Shown here piece by piece: positions 51,298 to 60,786 of a stretch of 60,874 bases of DNA. Both the position numbers and the translations under genes were made by a program. Positions within the stretch are counted from its first letter, which is position 1, and each line of letters opens with the position of its first letter. Origin of the DNA: an uncultured Prevotellaceae bacterium (lineage in GTDB: Bacteria; Bacteroidota; Bacteroidia; Bacteroidales; UBA932); assembly GCA_900314395.1 (NCBI GenBank), contig OMVB01000063.1:1-60874 (forward strand), in the 5' to 3' direction. The notes below the pieces were generated by a model. It searched no databases and was not told the DNA's origin. It saw only the letters and a program-made list of their open reading frames with translations.

Positions 51298-53379
51298 TTA
51301 CTGTTTCTTACGTTTTTCTTTTGATATCGGCTCTGAGCCGCCGTTAAAAGGATAAGTATAAACTCTTGATACCGTTGTCACCTTCCAGACCTTCTTGCCG
51401 TTCTTGTCCGTCTGAAGTTCCGGGAGGGTCACAATCTGCTCCGGAGGAGCGATGCCCTTCCAGCCCTGACGCACACGGCCGTGTATGTCATACATGCCGA
51501 TGGTGTTGTCATTGTGCAAAACTACGGCTGAATAGCCATGGGCACCTGAAAAATCATAGATAGCCGGGCCCAGGAGGACCTCTTTTCCAAGTTCTGCCGG
51601 GAAGTCTTTCACTACCCTGCCCAGCCTGTCTATCATGTACAGTTTGCTTCCTATGGTAACAACGAATTGTATTCTCTTGTTATTGTAATAGTCTGTTTCA
51701 CCAACCGCGCCGCAAATCTTTCCGGGGAAAGGTTTGGTCCAGAGGACCTTGCCGGACTCGTCCGTGAGTACAAGGGAATTGTCCCCTTTCTGGGACAGCG
51801 TATTCTTCTTTCCGGTGCCGGAATTGGTTACAGTAAACGGTCCGGCGGGGATTTCAACTGCGGAAGGGTCTATCTTGGCGTTGGATTTTGCAGGGGCAAT
51901 CCTGCTTATAACTGCCTCATTACCGGATAACGCCAGTACCTCACCTGCCACGCCGCCAAGAGTCCTGGAAATCCCGGGAACAAGGCGGTCCTTACTGAAG
52001 ACATCGGCAAGTCTCTCTGAGTTTGCGGCGAAGTCATAATACACAACGGGAGACTCTGAAAGGCGGATTCCTTCCTTGCCAAGAACTTCCGACAAAGGTT
52101 CCTGATCCCCGATAAGCAGTTCCGTAAGAGTCTTGTTGTCCCCCACAACCATCCAGCCGTCGCGCCAGAAGAAGAAACTTTCTTCCGGGATTGAAAATAC
52201 CTGCCCAAACTGCTTGGATGCATAGCCTGCATAAGCATAAGGGACTATTGAAGTGCGATATTCCTTGAGGGTTGATATTCCGGTGTCCCTCAGAAGCACA
52301 TCCGCGCTGGGTTTGGGGCCCGTCTTTATGCACAGAATCTGTGAAAAGCCATTCCCAAATTTAATCTCTGCCTTGGCTATTTCCTTGATATCCAAGCCCC
52401 TGGCCCACTTTTCCGCAGAATCGCTGTAGCCGGAGAGTTTGGAATTTGCATCCAGATGATTTTTATATCTTTCTATATACTGTCCGATGCCGCCGGTTGT
52501 CATGCCGATGGCGAACACTGTCTCTGCAGGAAGGACATCAGCCGCAACAGTCGATTTTTCCGTACTGATGCTGCCGATTCTGTATTTGGGGTTTGAGGTG
52601 CATGCAGACAGCACTTTGAGCCGCTGCCCGTCCTTTATCTTCTCCGGCACGAAGGCCATGACATCGGCAAATGTGGCGAAGAAAGGGCCAACAGAGGAAT
52701 AATCCCTGTTAAGGAAGAGGCCAGCGAATTTGGGAGCGTACTTGCCAACGAAGAAGATGGCGTCTTTTCCCCCGGCCATGCCTGCGGTAGCTGTGAACTT
52801 CTGATCGTCCACGATTGATTCACCCACCTGCAAATGCCTTACCGATGCTGCCACAAGGCTCTGGGAGGTACTTATAACAAGAGTCGTTCCGCTGGAATCA
52901 GGGGCCTGGGCGGCCTCAAGACGGCACCGTCCGGCAAGGGAGAGCACCTTGTCCCTAAGTTCCTTTTTCTTGAAGCCTGAGAACACGACAAGCGGTTCCA
53001 AATCCCTGCTGTAGTGCATTGAAATTATGCATGAAGCATCCACTTTCTTGAATGCAGGAGTGCACAGGCTGTCAATGAAAGGAGCGATGTTAAGTTTTCC
53101 GGAGCCGATAAAAAGTTCCCTGTAAACGGACGTGCCGTCGGTCATCATCTCCAGGGCGGACTGTACAGAGCTGTTGCACAGCACCATGACGGCGTCCATA
53201 GGGACGGCTGCCAGCCCGGGATAATCAGACTCGGCGTCGGTTGAACCATGCCTTTCCATTACAGATTCCAGCCTTTCCGGACCGGAGCCTTTGTCAGAGA
53301 ACAAAAAGATAACGGCAGCTACAATGCCAGCGAGCAGTGCCACTGCCAGAATAACCTGAAGTAGGATTTTCTTTTGCAT
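51298..53379 (-). CDS. Large membrane-anchored protein of unknown function
   Basis: A 693-residue protein with an N-terminal helix (about 5-26). I do not recognise a family. Residues 50-480 resemble the DUF3352-like pattern of exported proteins (repeated AIFFVGKYA, VFAIGMTTG and YDFAANSERLA strands). The last 170 residues (about 515-690) consist of short strands with GKVLWTKPFPG, LYMIDRLGRVV and IGMYDIHGRV, which look like a partial beta propeller. It is second in the argR operon, so expression may respond to arginine. The tail is basic (SKEKRKKQ). Confidence 0.7.
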   Translation of the reverse strand: MQKKILLQVILAVALLAGIVAAVIFLFSDKGSGPERLESVMERHGSTDAESDYPGLAAVPMDAVMVLCNSSVQSALEMMTDGTSVYRELFIGSGKLNIAPFIDSLCTPAFKKVDASCIISMHYSRDLEPLVVFSGFKKKELRDKVLSLAGRCRLEAAQAPDSSGTTLVISTSQSLVAASVRHLQVGESIVDDQKFTATAGMAGGKDAIFFVGKYAPKFAGLFLNRDYSSVGPFFATFADVMAFVPEKIKDGQRLKVLSACTSNPKYRIGSISTEKSTVAADVLPAETVFAIGMTTGGIGQYIERYKNHLDANSKLSGYSDSAEKWARGLDIKEIAKAEIKFGNGFSQILCIKTGPKPSADVLLRDTGISTLKEYRTSIVPYAYAGYASKQFGQVFSIPEESFFFWRDGWMVVGDNKTLTELLIGDQEPLSEVLGKEGIRLSESPVVYYDFAANSERLADVFSKDRLVPGISRTLGGVAGEVLALSGNEAVISRIAPAKSNAKIDPSAVEIPAGPFTVTNSGTGKKNTLSQKGDNSLVLTDESGKVLWTKPFPGKICGAVGETDYYNNKRIQFVVTIGSKLYMIDRLGRVVKDFPAELGKEVLLGPAIYDFSGAHGYSAVVLHNDNTIGMYDIHGRVRQGWKGIAPPEQIVTLPELQTDKNGKKVWKVTTVSRVYTYPFNGGSEPISKEKRKKQ

Positions 53380-53403
53380 CGGACGGAAACCTTTTTCCTT
53401 GAT

Positions 53404-53871
53404 TTAGACGAACTTGGATTCTGCACCGGGGATTTTTTCCATCAGGTGAATCTTGAAGTCATCGGAGGTGACGTTCTGCTTAAGTATTACCAGCAGAGTG
53501 TCATCACCTGCGACTGTACCCATAACCAATTCCCCGCATTTCGTATCTATGACAGCGCCGATCATATTGGCATATCCCGGGCTTGTCTTGACAACGCAGA
53601 GGGAGCCGGAGAAGTCAATGCTGACTATTCCGGATACGGAATGAATAATGTCAGGGACAACTTGCAGGGAATCTGATGGAACCGAGAAAAACGCGGTGTC
53701 ATCCTCCGGATTGTGCATTTTCACGATTTTCATTTGTGCCAAGTCCCTGGAAATAGTAGCCTGGGTGGCTTTGATGCCTTCTTTCTCAAGGTATTTGAGC
53801 AGCTCTTCCTGATTGTGAACTTTGCGTCTGCCAAGGATTCGGAGTATCGCCCTTTGTCTACTTTCTTTCAT
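53404..53871 (-). CDS. argR: Arginine repressor
   Basis: A 155-residue regulator. The N-terminal winged helix (about 5-70) includes ATQATISRDLAQ, the ArgR recognition helix, and the C-terminal domain contains GTVAGDDTLLVI, part of the arginine-binding hexamer core. It heads a five-gene run whose other members are not arginine genes. A promoter and a palindrome overlapping its start suggest autoregulation. Confidence 0.95.
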   Translation of the reverse strand: MKESRQRAILRILGRRKVHNQEELLKYLEKEGIKATQATISRDLAQMKIVKMHNPEDDTAFFSVPSDSLQVVPDIIHSVSGIVSIDFSGSLCVVKTSPGYANMIGAVIDTKCGELVMGTVAGDDTLLVILKQNVTSDDFKIHLMEKIPGAESKFV

Positions 53872-53894
53872 TCTTTTTCTTTATATTGTTATAA

Positions 53895-53912
53895 TACTGC
53901 ATATTAGCAGTA
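53895..53912. promoter_or_regulatory. Candidate ArgR operator at the argR start site
   Basis: TACTGC-ATATTA-GCAGTA is an 18-base palindrome with the overall length of an ARG box and an AT centre. It lies immediately downstream of the argR -7 box, over the expected transcription start. The half-site differs from the enterobacterial ARG box, so ArgR binding is a guess. Confidence 0.45.
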
Positions 53913-53920
53913 CAAATATA
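53913..53920 (-). promoter_or_regulatory. Promoter -7 box of the argR operon
   Basis: TATATTTG on the minus strand; ATTG lies 19 bases upstream as a partial -33 box. The ATG is about 42 bases downstream. Confidence 0.6.
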
Positions 53921-53998
53921 CAATATTATACATAAATAACAATACAAAGTTGCATATCAACGCAAAAATGAATACTACTACCGCACTTTAAACTACGA

Positions 53999-55210
53999 CT
54001 AATACAGGAACCCCAGCATCCAGAGAGGGAGTTTGGCACCATCAGGCATATCCCAGTCATCGGCAAATACATACGAATTTGGAACTCCCGGAATCTGTGA
54101 GAAATCTTTGCCCCGGCCTCCAATTTCAAGGGTATACTTTTCATCCACTAGAAAGTCTCCTTGCAGCTTGCCATATTCTACAGTATGGGATTCAGACAAA
54201 CTGTTAACGGCAAAGCTCTCCCGAGCCGTACCGATATCAACTTTACCCGGCGCCAGGGCATGAAGAAGGTTCGCGTTCTCCATATAGACCTTATCCGGCC
54301 TGGCAAGTTTGCCAACCTTTTTCTTATCAGAATACAACAGGTTAAGAACCTTGGCATCACCCAGGTACTTAAGATACTCAACCACGGTATCCCGGCCGAT
54401 TTCCAATGCCCCGGCAATCTTGTTGGCATTTAGTTCAAACGGGACTTCTTCGCAAATCAGTTTTACCAGAGCCTGAATTTTACGGATGTTGACCACATCC
54501 ACCTTACATATCTGCGGCAATTCTGTTTCGATAATATAGTTCACCATCTGCTCGATGCGAGTGTAGTATTCACCCTCTCCTTCCAGAAGGAAGGGATAAT
54601 AACCTTTTTCCAGATACTCTTTGAAGAGAACGACCGGTTTGCACTTTGACGTTACAGCCTGCCACAAGTCATAAGGATGGGCCAGGATATCATCCAGTGA
54701 CCATTTAGAAAACTCAAGACCGTGATAAAAACGCAATGCTTCGCGGAAAGAGAGGCCAGGCATGGTGTATTTGATTGCTCGCCTGGAAAGGTCGGCATCG
54801 CCCTCCCTTAGTCTTAACAAGGAGGAACCACTCACAATCAATTTTAATGCGGGAAACAGTTCATAAATCTCTTTAACTTCCCGGCTCCAGTCAGTTGTTC
54901 CGGGCTTATATTTATGAATCTCATCAATAACAAGCAATTCTCCGCCGTGGATTACAAACTCTTCTGCCAGGCCCACAAGGGTTCGGGTCGAGAAATCAAC
55001 TGTATCAGCCGAACAATACAGAACGCTTCTGTCTCCTGGCTGAAATGTCTGCTTTAGATGCTGCTTAATGAGTGTTGACTTTCCAACGCCCTTTGCACCC
55101 ATTATACTTATTATCTGTGCATTCCAGTGAATCTGGTCCATCTTTTCACGGACAATATCCATAGAAGTATTAGCCAGGAGTCTGTCGTTTTTTCTAAATA
55201 ATGCGTCCAT
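53999..55210 (-). CDS. AAA-family ATPase with DUF4143-like C terminus
   Basis: A 403-residue protein. The N-terminal AAA_14 domain has Walker A GAKGVGKST (near 39), Walker B ELLVIDEIHKY and a sensor region ending VSGSSLL. A helical middle and winged-helix-like section (about 255-310) lead to a C-terminal domain ending TLEIGGRGKDFSQIPGV, which resembles the PD-(D/E)xK-like E...GK core of DUF4143. Function of the family is not established. The ATG at 55210 is chosen because the longer frame runs through the promoter. It is a single gene, typically strain-variable, between argR and tRNA-Arg. Confidence 0.82.
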   Translation of the reverse strand: MDALFRKNDRLLANTSMDIVREKMDQIHWNAQIISIMGAKGVGKSTLIKQHLKQTFQPGDRSVLYCSADTVDFSTRTLVGLAEEFVIHGGELLVIDEIHKYKPGTTDWSREVKEIYELFPALKLIVSGSSLLRLREGDADLSRRAIKYTMPGLSFREALRFYHGLEFSKWSLDDILAHPYDLWQAVTSKCKPVVLFKEYLEKGYYPFLLEGEGEYYTRIEQMVNYIIETELPQICKVDVVNIRKIQALVKLICEEVPFELNANKIAGALEIGRDTVVEYLKYLGDAKVLNLLYSDKKKVGKLARPDKVYMENANLLHALAPGKVDIGTARESFAVNSLSESHTVEYGKLQGDFLVDEKYTLEIGGRGKDFSQIPGVPNSYVFADDWDMPDGAKLPLWMLGFLY

Positions 55211-55230
55211 ACCATTTCTTTTTTCTGCCC

Positions 55231-55261
55231 CAAAGATAATAAAAATGTTGCGCACAAACAA
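55231..55261 (-). promoter_or_regulatory. Promoter of the AAA/DUF4143 ATPase gene
   Basis: On the minus strand TTG (55261-55259), 20-base spacer, TATCTTTG (55238-55231). The ATG follows 20 bases later. Confidence 0.65.
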
Positions 55262-55413
55262 CACTTTTTGAAAATAATGCTGCTTACGCGCAACGTCTCC
55301 GTGAGAAGAAGAATTCTTCGAGCACTTTGAAGGAGAGAAAACTTTCTAATGAAAACCGCACAATCATAGAATCCATCCCCGCCGGGAAGGGGTACTATGT
55401 GGTGACGCCGTAG
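55243..55413 (+). pseudogene. Possible coding remnant beyond the 3' end of tRNA-Arg
   Basis: A plus-strand frame of 56 codons without an ATG ends at TAG 55411-55413. It reads like protein (NNAAYAQRLREKKNSSS, then IIESIPAGKGYYVVTP). It could be a gene tail left by a rearrangement. Nothing else is seen in the 262-base gap besides the ATPase promoter and the tRNA terminator. Confidence 0.2.
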
Positions 55414-55440
55414 ATTACCGACATCTCATTGAACATACGA

Positions 55441-55468
55441 AAAAAAGCGGCCTTACCGGTCGCTTTTT
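55441..55468 (-). terminator. Terminator after tRNA-Arg
   Basis: AAAAAGCGGCC (55442-55452) pairs with GGTCGCTTTTT (55458-55468), one G-U pair, five-base loop. On the minus strand the stem is followed by a T-tract, so it ends the DUF177-rpmF-tRNA transcript. Confidence 0.85.
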
Positions 55469-55472
55469 CGAG

Positions 55473-55544
55473 TAGCCCGACGTGGAATCGAACCACGATT
55501 TAAAGTTTAGGAAACTTCCGTTCTATCCGTTGAACTATCGAGCC
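55473..55544 (-). tRNA. tRNA-Arg (anticodon CCT)
   Basis: A complete 72-base cloverleaf on the minus strand. The acceptor is GGCTCGA with TCGGGCT (two G-U pairs) and discriminator A. The D stem is GTTC/GAAC, the anticodon loop TTCCTAA, and the T arm CGTGG-TTCGATT-CCACG. CCA is not encoded. It lies six bases after the rpmF stop and is probably co-transcribed with it. It reads AGG codons. Confidence 0.95.
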
Positions 55545-55550
55545 AACGTA

Positions 55551-55733
55551 TTACTCAGCGTCCTTAACGACGATCTGACGACCGCGGTAGTAGCCACACT
55601 CAGGGCATACGCGATGATAAATTACAGTTGCACCGCAGTTGGGGCAAGTTGCAAGAGTGGGAACTGCTGCGAAGTCGTGAGTTCTTCTCTTATCTCTTCT
55701 CTGCTTGGAGAGTTTGTGTTTAGGATGTGCCAT
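55551..55733 (-). CDS. rpmF: 50S ribosomal protein L32
   Basis: A 60-residue ribosomal protein beginning MAHPKHKLSKQRRDKRR. Four cysteines (CPNC and CPEC) form a zinc ribbon, so this is the zinc-binding form. It follows the DUF177 gene, its usual partner, by 42 bases and precedes tRNA-Arg. Confidence 0.96.
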   Translation of the reverse strand: MAHPKHKLSKQRRDKRRTHDFAAVPTLATCPNCGATVIYHRVCPECGYYRGRQIVVKDAE

Positions 55734-55775
55734 TGTTATATAACTTTTTAATTATTATTCTTTTATAAAAATTCT

Positions 55776-56246
55776 TTACTTCATATCACCCAGCAAAGCT
55801 CCCAGTGACGCAAACGGGGAATCCCCGCTCACCGGAGCCTTGTCTTCTCCCAGCCTGCCGGCCACCTCAGGGTCGCAGTCTCCATCCTGGTGTACCCTTC
55901 GCAGAGGAATGGCCAGGCAGGCGTAATCATATACGTCCTGACCAAGGTCATATTCTTCTGCATCTTCCGGGATTTCGCCGGTCCCAACGCTCAGGTTGAA
56001 CGTGCTCCTTATCTCCATTTCAAGAGGAGCAAGACACCTGTCACAAGGAACAGTCAACGTGCCGTCAAGTTCAACGTCAAACCCTATATAATCACCTGAT
56101 TTTTCAAGTTTGGCATCTACACCCACCCCGGCGTCCAGGATGTCGGAATTTCCAAATGAAGCAAAGAACTCCTTCCCTAAATCCCAATGAAACCGGGTGA
56201 TTCCATCGGGCAATCCATTTATCTGTATGACTAAACTGTCGTCCAT
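55776..56246 (-). CDS. YceD/DUF177-family protein
   Basis: A 156-residue protein of the DUF177 family, which is linked to 23S rRNA accumulation and is nearly always next to rpmF. VPCDRCLAPLEMEI is the family signature with the CxxC pair, and the C-terminal part is acidic (EDAEEYDLGQDVYDY). The ATG at 56246 is preferred over an in-frame TTG at 56276, which lies within the promoter box. Confidence 0.88.
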   Translation of the reverse strand: MDDSLVIQINGLPDGITRFHWDLGKEFFASFGNSDILDAGVGVDAKLEKSGDYIGFDVELDGTLTVPCDRCLAPLEMEIRSTFNLSVGTGEIPEDAEEYDLGQDVYDYACLAIPLRRVHQDGDCDPEVAGRLGEDKAPVSGDSPFASLGALLGDMK

Positions 56247-56273
56247 TTTCCAGTAAACAGATTTTAAGGGCTG

Positions 56274-56281
56274 CAAAGATA
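56274..56281 (-). promoter_or_regulatory. Promoter -7 box of the DUF177-rpmF-tRNA operon
   Basis: TATCTTTG on the minus strand, 27 bases before the ATG at 56246. Confidence 0.55.
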
Positions 56282-56331
56282 GTAAATCTTTTCAAAAAAA
56301 CCTAAAATAATTCTTGAAATAACTTCTTGGC

Positions 56332-58140
56332 TTATTCCTCGAAGTCTCCGCCGCCGTGACGCTTGCGCTCAAGGGGGTCCAGAAGCACTTTCCTGATTCG
56401 CATGAAGTGAGGGGTAACCTCTACCAGCTCATCCTCGCGGATGTACTCAAGGGCCTCTTCAAGAGAGAATTTGATTGCCGGAGGCAGAATAATCTTTTCA
56501 TCGCTGCCGGCTGCACGTACGTTTGTGAGTTTCTTTGTCTTGCAGATGTTTACGTTAAGGTCACGCTCGCGGGTATGCTCCCCTACTACCTGACCGGCGT
56601 AAATCTCTTCTCCAGGCTCAACGAAGAACTTTCCGCGGTCCAGGAGTTTGTTCATTGAATATGCGATAGCATTTCCCGTCTCAAGGGAAACCAGTGAACC
56701 ATTGTTCCTTTGGTCGATTTCTCCTTTGTAAGGCTGATACTCTTTAAACCGATGGGCGATTACAGCCTCTCCCTGGGTAGCAGTGAGCATATTGCTGCGC
56801 AGTCCCATCATACCGCGGGTAGGAATATCGAACTCAAGCAAAGTGCGGTCCCCGCGGGGCTCCATGTGTGTAAGGGCACCTTTACGCCTTGTAGACAGTT
56901 CTATTGCCGTTCCTACGAACTCTTCAGGCACCTCAATTGAAAGTTCCTCTATAGGCTCGCAGCGCTGGCCGTTTATGGTCTTGTCCAGCACCTTAGGCTG
57001 GCCCACCTGAAGTTCGAAGCCCTCACGGCGCATCGTCTCAATAAGCACAGAGAGATGAAGCACACCGCGGCCGTAAACAATGAATGAATCGGCATTAAGA
57101 CCCGGTTTTACACGGAGAGCAAGATTCTTCTCCAACTCTTTGTCCAAACGGTCCTTCAAGTGTCTGGAAGTCACGTACTTACCGTCTTTTCCAAAGAAGG
57201 GGGAATTGTTGATTGAGAACATCATGCTCATGGTAGGCTCATCTACGGCGATGGGCGGCAGGGCCTCCGGATTCTCGTAGTCGGCGATGGTGTCACCTAT
57301 CTCAAAACCCTCGATTCCCACAACAGCGCAGATATCGCCACAGTGTACCTCGTCCACGTTTTTCTTGCCCAGGCCGTCAAAGACCATAAGCTGCTTAACC
57401 TTCTGTTTTTCAACGATATCGTATCTTTTGCAAAGGCTGATATTCATTCCGGCCTTCAGTGTGCCGCGGGTAATGCGGCCAACGGCGATACGACCTACGT
57501 AAGGGGAATACTCCAGTGAAGAAATAAGCATCTGGGGTGTACCCTCCTTCTCTTCAGGGGCGGGAATTTCCTCCAGGATTGCGTCCAGAAGCGCGGTAAT
57601 ATCCTGGGTGGGCTTACGCCAGTCGTCTGACATCCAACCCTGCTTTGCGCTACCGAAGATAGTCCTGAAGTCAAGTTGCTCCTCCGTTGCGCCAAGGGAG
57701 AACATGAGGTCGAAAACCTCTTCCTGGACCTCGTCCGGACGGCAGTTTGGCTTGTCTACCTTGTTTATTACGACGATAGGCTTTTTCTTCATGTCCAGCG
57801 CCTTGTTGAGCACAAAGCGTGTCTGGGGCATGCAGCCCTCGAATGCGTCCACCAGCAGGAGAACACCGTCCGCCATGTTTAGCACGCGCTCCACCTCTCC
57901 TCCGAAGTCACTATGCCCGGGAGTGTCTATGATATTGATTTTTACGCCTTTATATACGACCGATACATTCTTGGCAAGGATGGTGATACCACGCTCGCGC
58001 TCAAGGTCGTTGTTGTCCAGGATGAGCTCGCCCAGATTTTCAGGGCGGCGCACCAAGTCTGCCTGATATATCATCCTGTCCACCATAGTGGTTTTACCGT
58101 GGTCAACATGGGCTATCAAGGCAATGTTTCTAACTTCCAT
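56332..58140 (-). CDS. typA: Ribosome-associated GTPase TypA/BipA
   Basis: A 602-residue translational GTPase related to EF-G. The G motifs are AHVDHGKTT, RGITI, DTPGHSDF and NKVDKP. The C-terminal region includes a glycine-rich TRGMMGLRS segment and the BipA-specific domain. It acts in 50S assembly under stress. It is divergent from guaA across a 104-base promoter region. Confidence 0.96.
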   Translation of the reverse strand: MEVRNIALIAHVDHGKTTMVDRMIYQADLVRRPENLGELILDNNDLERERGITILAKNVSVVYKGVKINIIDTPGHSDFGGEVERVLNMADGVLLLVDAFEGCMPQTRFVLNKALDMKKKPIVVINKVDKPNCRPDEVQEEVFDLMFSLGATEEQLDFRTIFGSAKQGWMSDDWRKPTQDITALLDAILEEIPAPEEKEGTPQMLISSLEYSPYVGRIAVGRITRGTLKAGMNISLCKRYDIVEKQKVKQLMVFDGLGKKNVDEVHCGDICAVVGIEGFEIGDTIADYENPEALPPIAVDEPTMSMMFSINNSPFFGKDGKYVTSRHLKDRLDKELEKNLALRVKPGLNADSFIVYGRGVLHLSVLIETMRREGFELQVGQPKVLDKTINGQRCEPIEELSIEVPEEFVGTAIELSTRRKGALTHMEPRGDRTLLEFDIPTRGMMGLRSNMLTATQGEAVIAHRFKEYQPYKGEIDQRNNGSLVSLETGNAIAYSMNKLLDRGKFFVEPGEEIYAGQVVGEHTRERDLNVNICKTKKLTNVRAAGSDEKIILPPAIKFSLEEALEYIREDELVEVTPHFMRIRKVLLDPLERKRHGGGDFEE

Positions 58141-58166
58141 CTTTTTTCTATCTATTAAAAAACTTG

Positions 58167-58174
58167 CAAAATTA
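58167..58174 (-). promoter_or_regulatory. Promoter -7 box of typA
   Basis: TAATTTTG on the minus strand, 26 bases before the typA ATG. Confidence 0.5.
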
Positions 58175-58207
58175 CTAATTTCTGAAGATATAATAAATTT
58201 TTTGTAC

Positions 58208-58215
58208 TAAATTTG
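58208..58215 (+). promoter_or_regulatory. Promoter -7 box of guaA
   Basis: TAAATTTG, 29 bases before the guaA ATG. No guanine riboswitch or other structured leader is possible in such a short 5' UTR. Confidence 0.55.
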
Positions 58216-58244
58216 CGCCTTGGTTATCCGTAAATACTTACAGT

Positions 58245-59819
58245 ATGCTTGAAAAAATCATCATCTTGGACTGCGGCTCACAGGTAACCACACTTATCGG
58301 TCGCAGACTTCGCGAAGCAGGAATCTACTGTGAAATCCAGCCTTACAACAAGGCCGTCCCCACCGACAGCGACATCAAGGGAGTGATAATCTCCGGCAGT
58401 CCCTGCTCTGTAAACGATGAAAACGCTCCGTTTATAGATATTCCCGCAATAGAAAAACAAGTGCCTGTCCTGGGTATTTGCTACGGCGCCCAGTTCATGG
58501 CCAAATTATTTGGCGGAGAGGTAAAAGCCTCCGGGTCAAGGGAATACGGACGCGCTCACCTGTCAATCCTCAAGAACGACCCCATATTCGAGGGCGTTCC
58601 GGGAGGCTCAACGGTCTGGATGTCCCACGGAGACAGCATAACCCGCCTGCCGGAAGGCGCAGAACTCCTTGGCAGCACAGAGGGTCTTGACAACGCTGCC
58701 TTCAAGATGAGCGGCAGGAAGGTATACGGATTCCAGTTCCACCCGGAAGTCTTCCACAGTGAGGAAGGCGGTACGATGCTCTCCAACTTCTGCTATCGTG
58801 TTTGCGGATGCGAGGGCGGATGGACGGCAGAGAGTTTCATCACCTCCTGCATCGCCAACCTCCGCGAACAGGTGGGCGACGACAAAGTGGTCCTTGGCCT
58901 GAGCGGCGGAGTAGATTCAACAGTTGCCGCCGTCCTTTTGGACAAAGCCATCGGACACAACCTTACTTGCATCTTCGTAAACAACGGCCTCCTGCGCAAG
59001 GGAGAATACGAGCAAGTGCTTGATTCATACGAAGATATGGGGCTTAATGTTATAGGTGCCGATGCTTCCGAGGCCTTCCTTTCCGCCCTTGCAGGCGTTA
59101 AAGAGCCGGAGCAGAAACGCAAGATTATCGGCAGCCTCTTTGTAGAGACCTTTGAAAAATATGCCAAGAGCATAGAAGGCGTTAAATTCCTGGGCCAGGG
59201 CACCATTTACCCGGATGTAATCGAGTCCGCAGGCATCCAGGGCGCCGCAGCAAAAATCAAGTCCCACCACAACGTGGGCGGTCTTCCCGAGAGGATGAAC
59301 CTTAAGATTGTTGAGCCCCTGCGGCTGCTGTTCAAAGACGAGGTCCGCCGCGTAGGCCGCGCCCTTGGCATCAAGGAAGAACTAATCGGCAGGCATCCCT
59401 TCCCCGGTCCGTCACTGGCAATCAGGATCATCGGCGACATAACAAAGGAGAAACTCGCCATCCTGCAGGAGGCCGATGATATCTTCATCCGCGGCTTAAG
59501 GAGCTGGCGCTGCGACGAATACCCGTCCGCATCGGACCCCACCCGCAAAGCAAGCAACCTGTACGACGCCATCTGGCAGGCAGGAGTCATCCTTCTGCCC
59601 GTCCAAAGTGTGGGTGTTATGGGAGATGAGCGCACCTACGAGAACGCCGTAGCCCTGCGCGCGGTAGTTTCTACCGATGCGATGACGGCCGACTGGTTCC
59701 GCTTCCCCTACGATTTCCTTGCCCAGGTGAGCAACGATATCATCCGCAAAGTCCGCGGCGTGAACCGCGTAGTTTACGATATATCGTCAAAACCGCCGGC
59801 AACTATCGAGTGGGAATAA
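58245..59819 (+). CDS. guaA: GMP synthase (glutamine-hydrolysing)
   Basis: A 524-residue enzyme converting XMP to GMP. The N-terminal glutamine amidotransferase has C79 in GICYGAQ and the His-Glu pair in [11 protein letters not shown]. The ATP-pyrophosphatase domain begins with the P-loop [13 protein letters not shown], and the C-terminal dimerisation domain ends KPPATIEWE, as in all GuaA proteins. Its 3' end overlaps the convergent dehydrogenase gene by 17 bases. Confidence 0.97.
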   Translation: MLEKIIILDCGSQVTTLIGRRLREAGIYCEIQPYNKAVPTDSDIKGVIISGSPCSVNDENAPFIDIPAIEKQVPVLGICYGAQFMAKLFGGEVKASGSREYGRAHLSILKNDPIFEGVPGGSTVWMSHGDSITRLPEGAELLGSTEGLDNAAFKMSGRKVYGFQFHPEVFHSEEGGTMLSNFCYRVCGCEGGWTAESFITSCIANLREQVGDDKVVLGLSGGVDSTVAAVLLDKAIGHNLTCIFVNNGLLRKGEYEQVLDSYEDMGLNVIGADASEAFLSALAGVKEPEQKRKIIGSLFVETFEKYAKSIEGVKFLGQGTIYPDVIESAGIQGAAAKIKSHHNVGGLPERMNLKIVEPLRLLFKDEVRRVGRALGIKEELIGRHPFPGPSLAIRIIGDITKEKLAILQEADDIFIRGLRSWRCDEYPSASDPTRKASNLYDAIWQAGVILLPVQSVGVMGDERTYENAVALRAVVSTDAMTADWFRFPYDFLAQVSNDIIRKVRGVNRVVYDISSKPPATIEWE

Positions 59820-60738
59820 TTCCCTTTATGTTTTCTGCCATTTCGTGAGCAAGGCGGGCACGGGCTTCAACGCTCTGCCAAGCCGTATGCGGAGTAAGGC
59901 TTACGCGCTCCGGGAAACGGGTATGCATTAGAGGGCTGTCTGCGGGCAGAGGTTCCTTCACATAAACATCCAGGCCTACACCAGCAATAATCTCATTATC
60001 AATTGCTTTCGCAAGGTCTTCCTCTATGGCGATGCCTCCGCGGCCGGTATTTACAAGGACGGCGGAAGGCTTCATCAGCTTCATCCTATCATAGTCCACA
60101 AGACCGGCGGTCCTGTTGTTGTACGGAGCGTTGATACTTACAACATCGGCGCTGCGGAGAAGCTCTTCAATAGAAACACTGGGGTAATCAGTGCAGTGCG
60201 AAGTGCCTGATGTTGAATAATATATAACATTCATGCCGAATGCTTCCGCCACTTTTGCCACCTGACGGCCTATGGCGCCCATACCTATTATGCCGATGGT
60301 TTTGCCCCTCAGCTCCAGGAACGGATTCTCAGGATCAGTGTGCACGCTGCCGCGGGAATAAACGCCGTCAAATACCTTCTTGCGATAATAATAAGTGTGT
60401 CCCATGAGCGACAAGATATGCATCCAGGTGGTCTGAGCCACGGAATCCGTGGAATAACCGGCCACATTCCTGACCAGAATGCCTCTTTTGCTGCAAGCCT
60501 CAACGTCGATGTTGTTGATGCCTGTTCCGGCCTCGCAGACAAGCTTAAGCTTAGGTGCGGCGTCCAGGAACTCATCGTTTACGATAATCTTGTTCACAAT
60601 GGCGACATCACAGTCCGCAGCCCTCTGGCGCGCCTGCTCCGCAGTAGAAGATTCATAGCAGATAAATTCGCCGAGAGCGGCAATTTCCGTCATAGGGGTG
60701 TCACCCATCGTAAGGGCGTCAAGGAACACAATTTTCAT
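59803..60738 (-). CDS. D-2-hydroxyacid dehydrogenase (NAD-dependent)
   Basis: A 311-residue dehydrogenase of the glycerate/hydroxypyruvate reductase type. The NAD-binding motif is [13 protein letters not shown] (near 149), with catalytic Arg in NTGRGG, the conserved acid downstream, and His in LTPHTAW. The C-terminal ACT domain of full-length SerA is absent, so glycerate dehydrogenase or a related reductase fits better than phosphoglycerate dehydrogenase. It lies between a strong terminator after tRNA-Leu and the convergent guaA gene. Confidence 0.87.
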   Translation of the reverse strand: MKIVFLDALTMGDTPMTEIAALGEFICYESSTAEQARQRAADCDVAIVNKIIVNDEFLDAAPKLKLVCEAGTGINNIDVEACSKRGILVRNVAGYSTDSVAQTTWMHILSLMGHTYYYRKKVFDGVYSRGSVHTDPENPFLELRGKTIGIIGMGAIGRQVAKVAEAFGMNVIYYSTSGTSHCTDYPSVSIEELLRSADVVSINAPYNNRTAGLVDYDRMKLMKPSAVLVNTGRGGIAIEEDLAKAIDNEIIAGVGLDVYVKEPLPADSPLMHTRFPERVSLTPHTAWQSVEARARLAHEMAENIKGIIPTR

Positions 60739-60751
60739 AGCGTCAAATATT

Positions 60752-60780
60752 AAAAAAACGGCCGGCCAGCCGGCCGGCCG
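60752..60780 (-). terminator. Terminator after tRNA-Leu
   Basis: CGGCCGGCC (60759-60767) and GGCCGGCCG (60772-60780) form a perfect nine-pair GC stem with a four-base loop. On the minus strand it is followed by seven T residues, directly downstream of tRNA-Leu. Confidence 0.93.
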
Positions 60781-60786
60781 CTGCTG

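Noticed and set aside
58141-58244. Guanine riboswitch before guaA
   Set aside because: Only 29 bases separate the -7 box from the ATG, too short for a purine aptamer.
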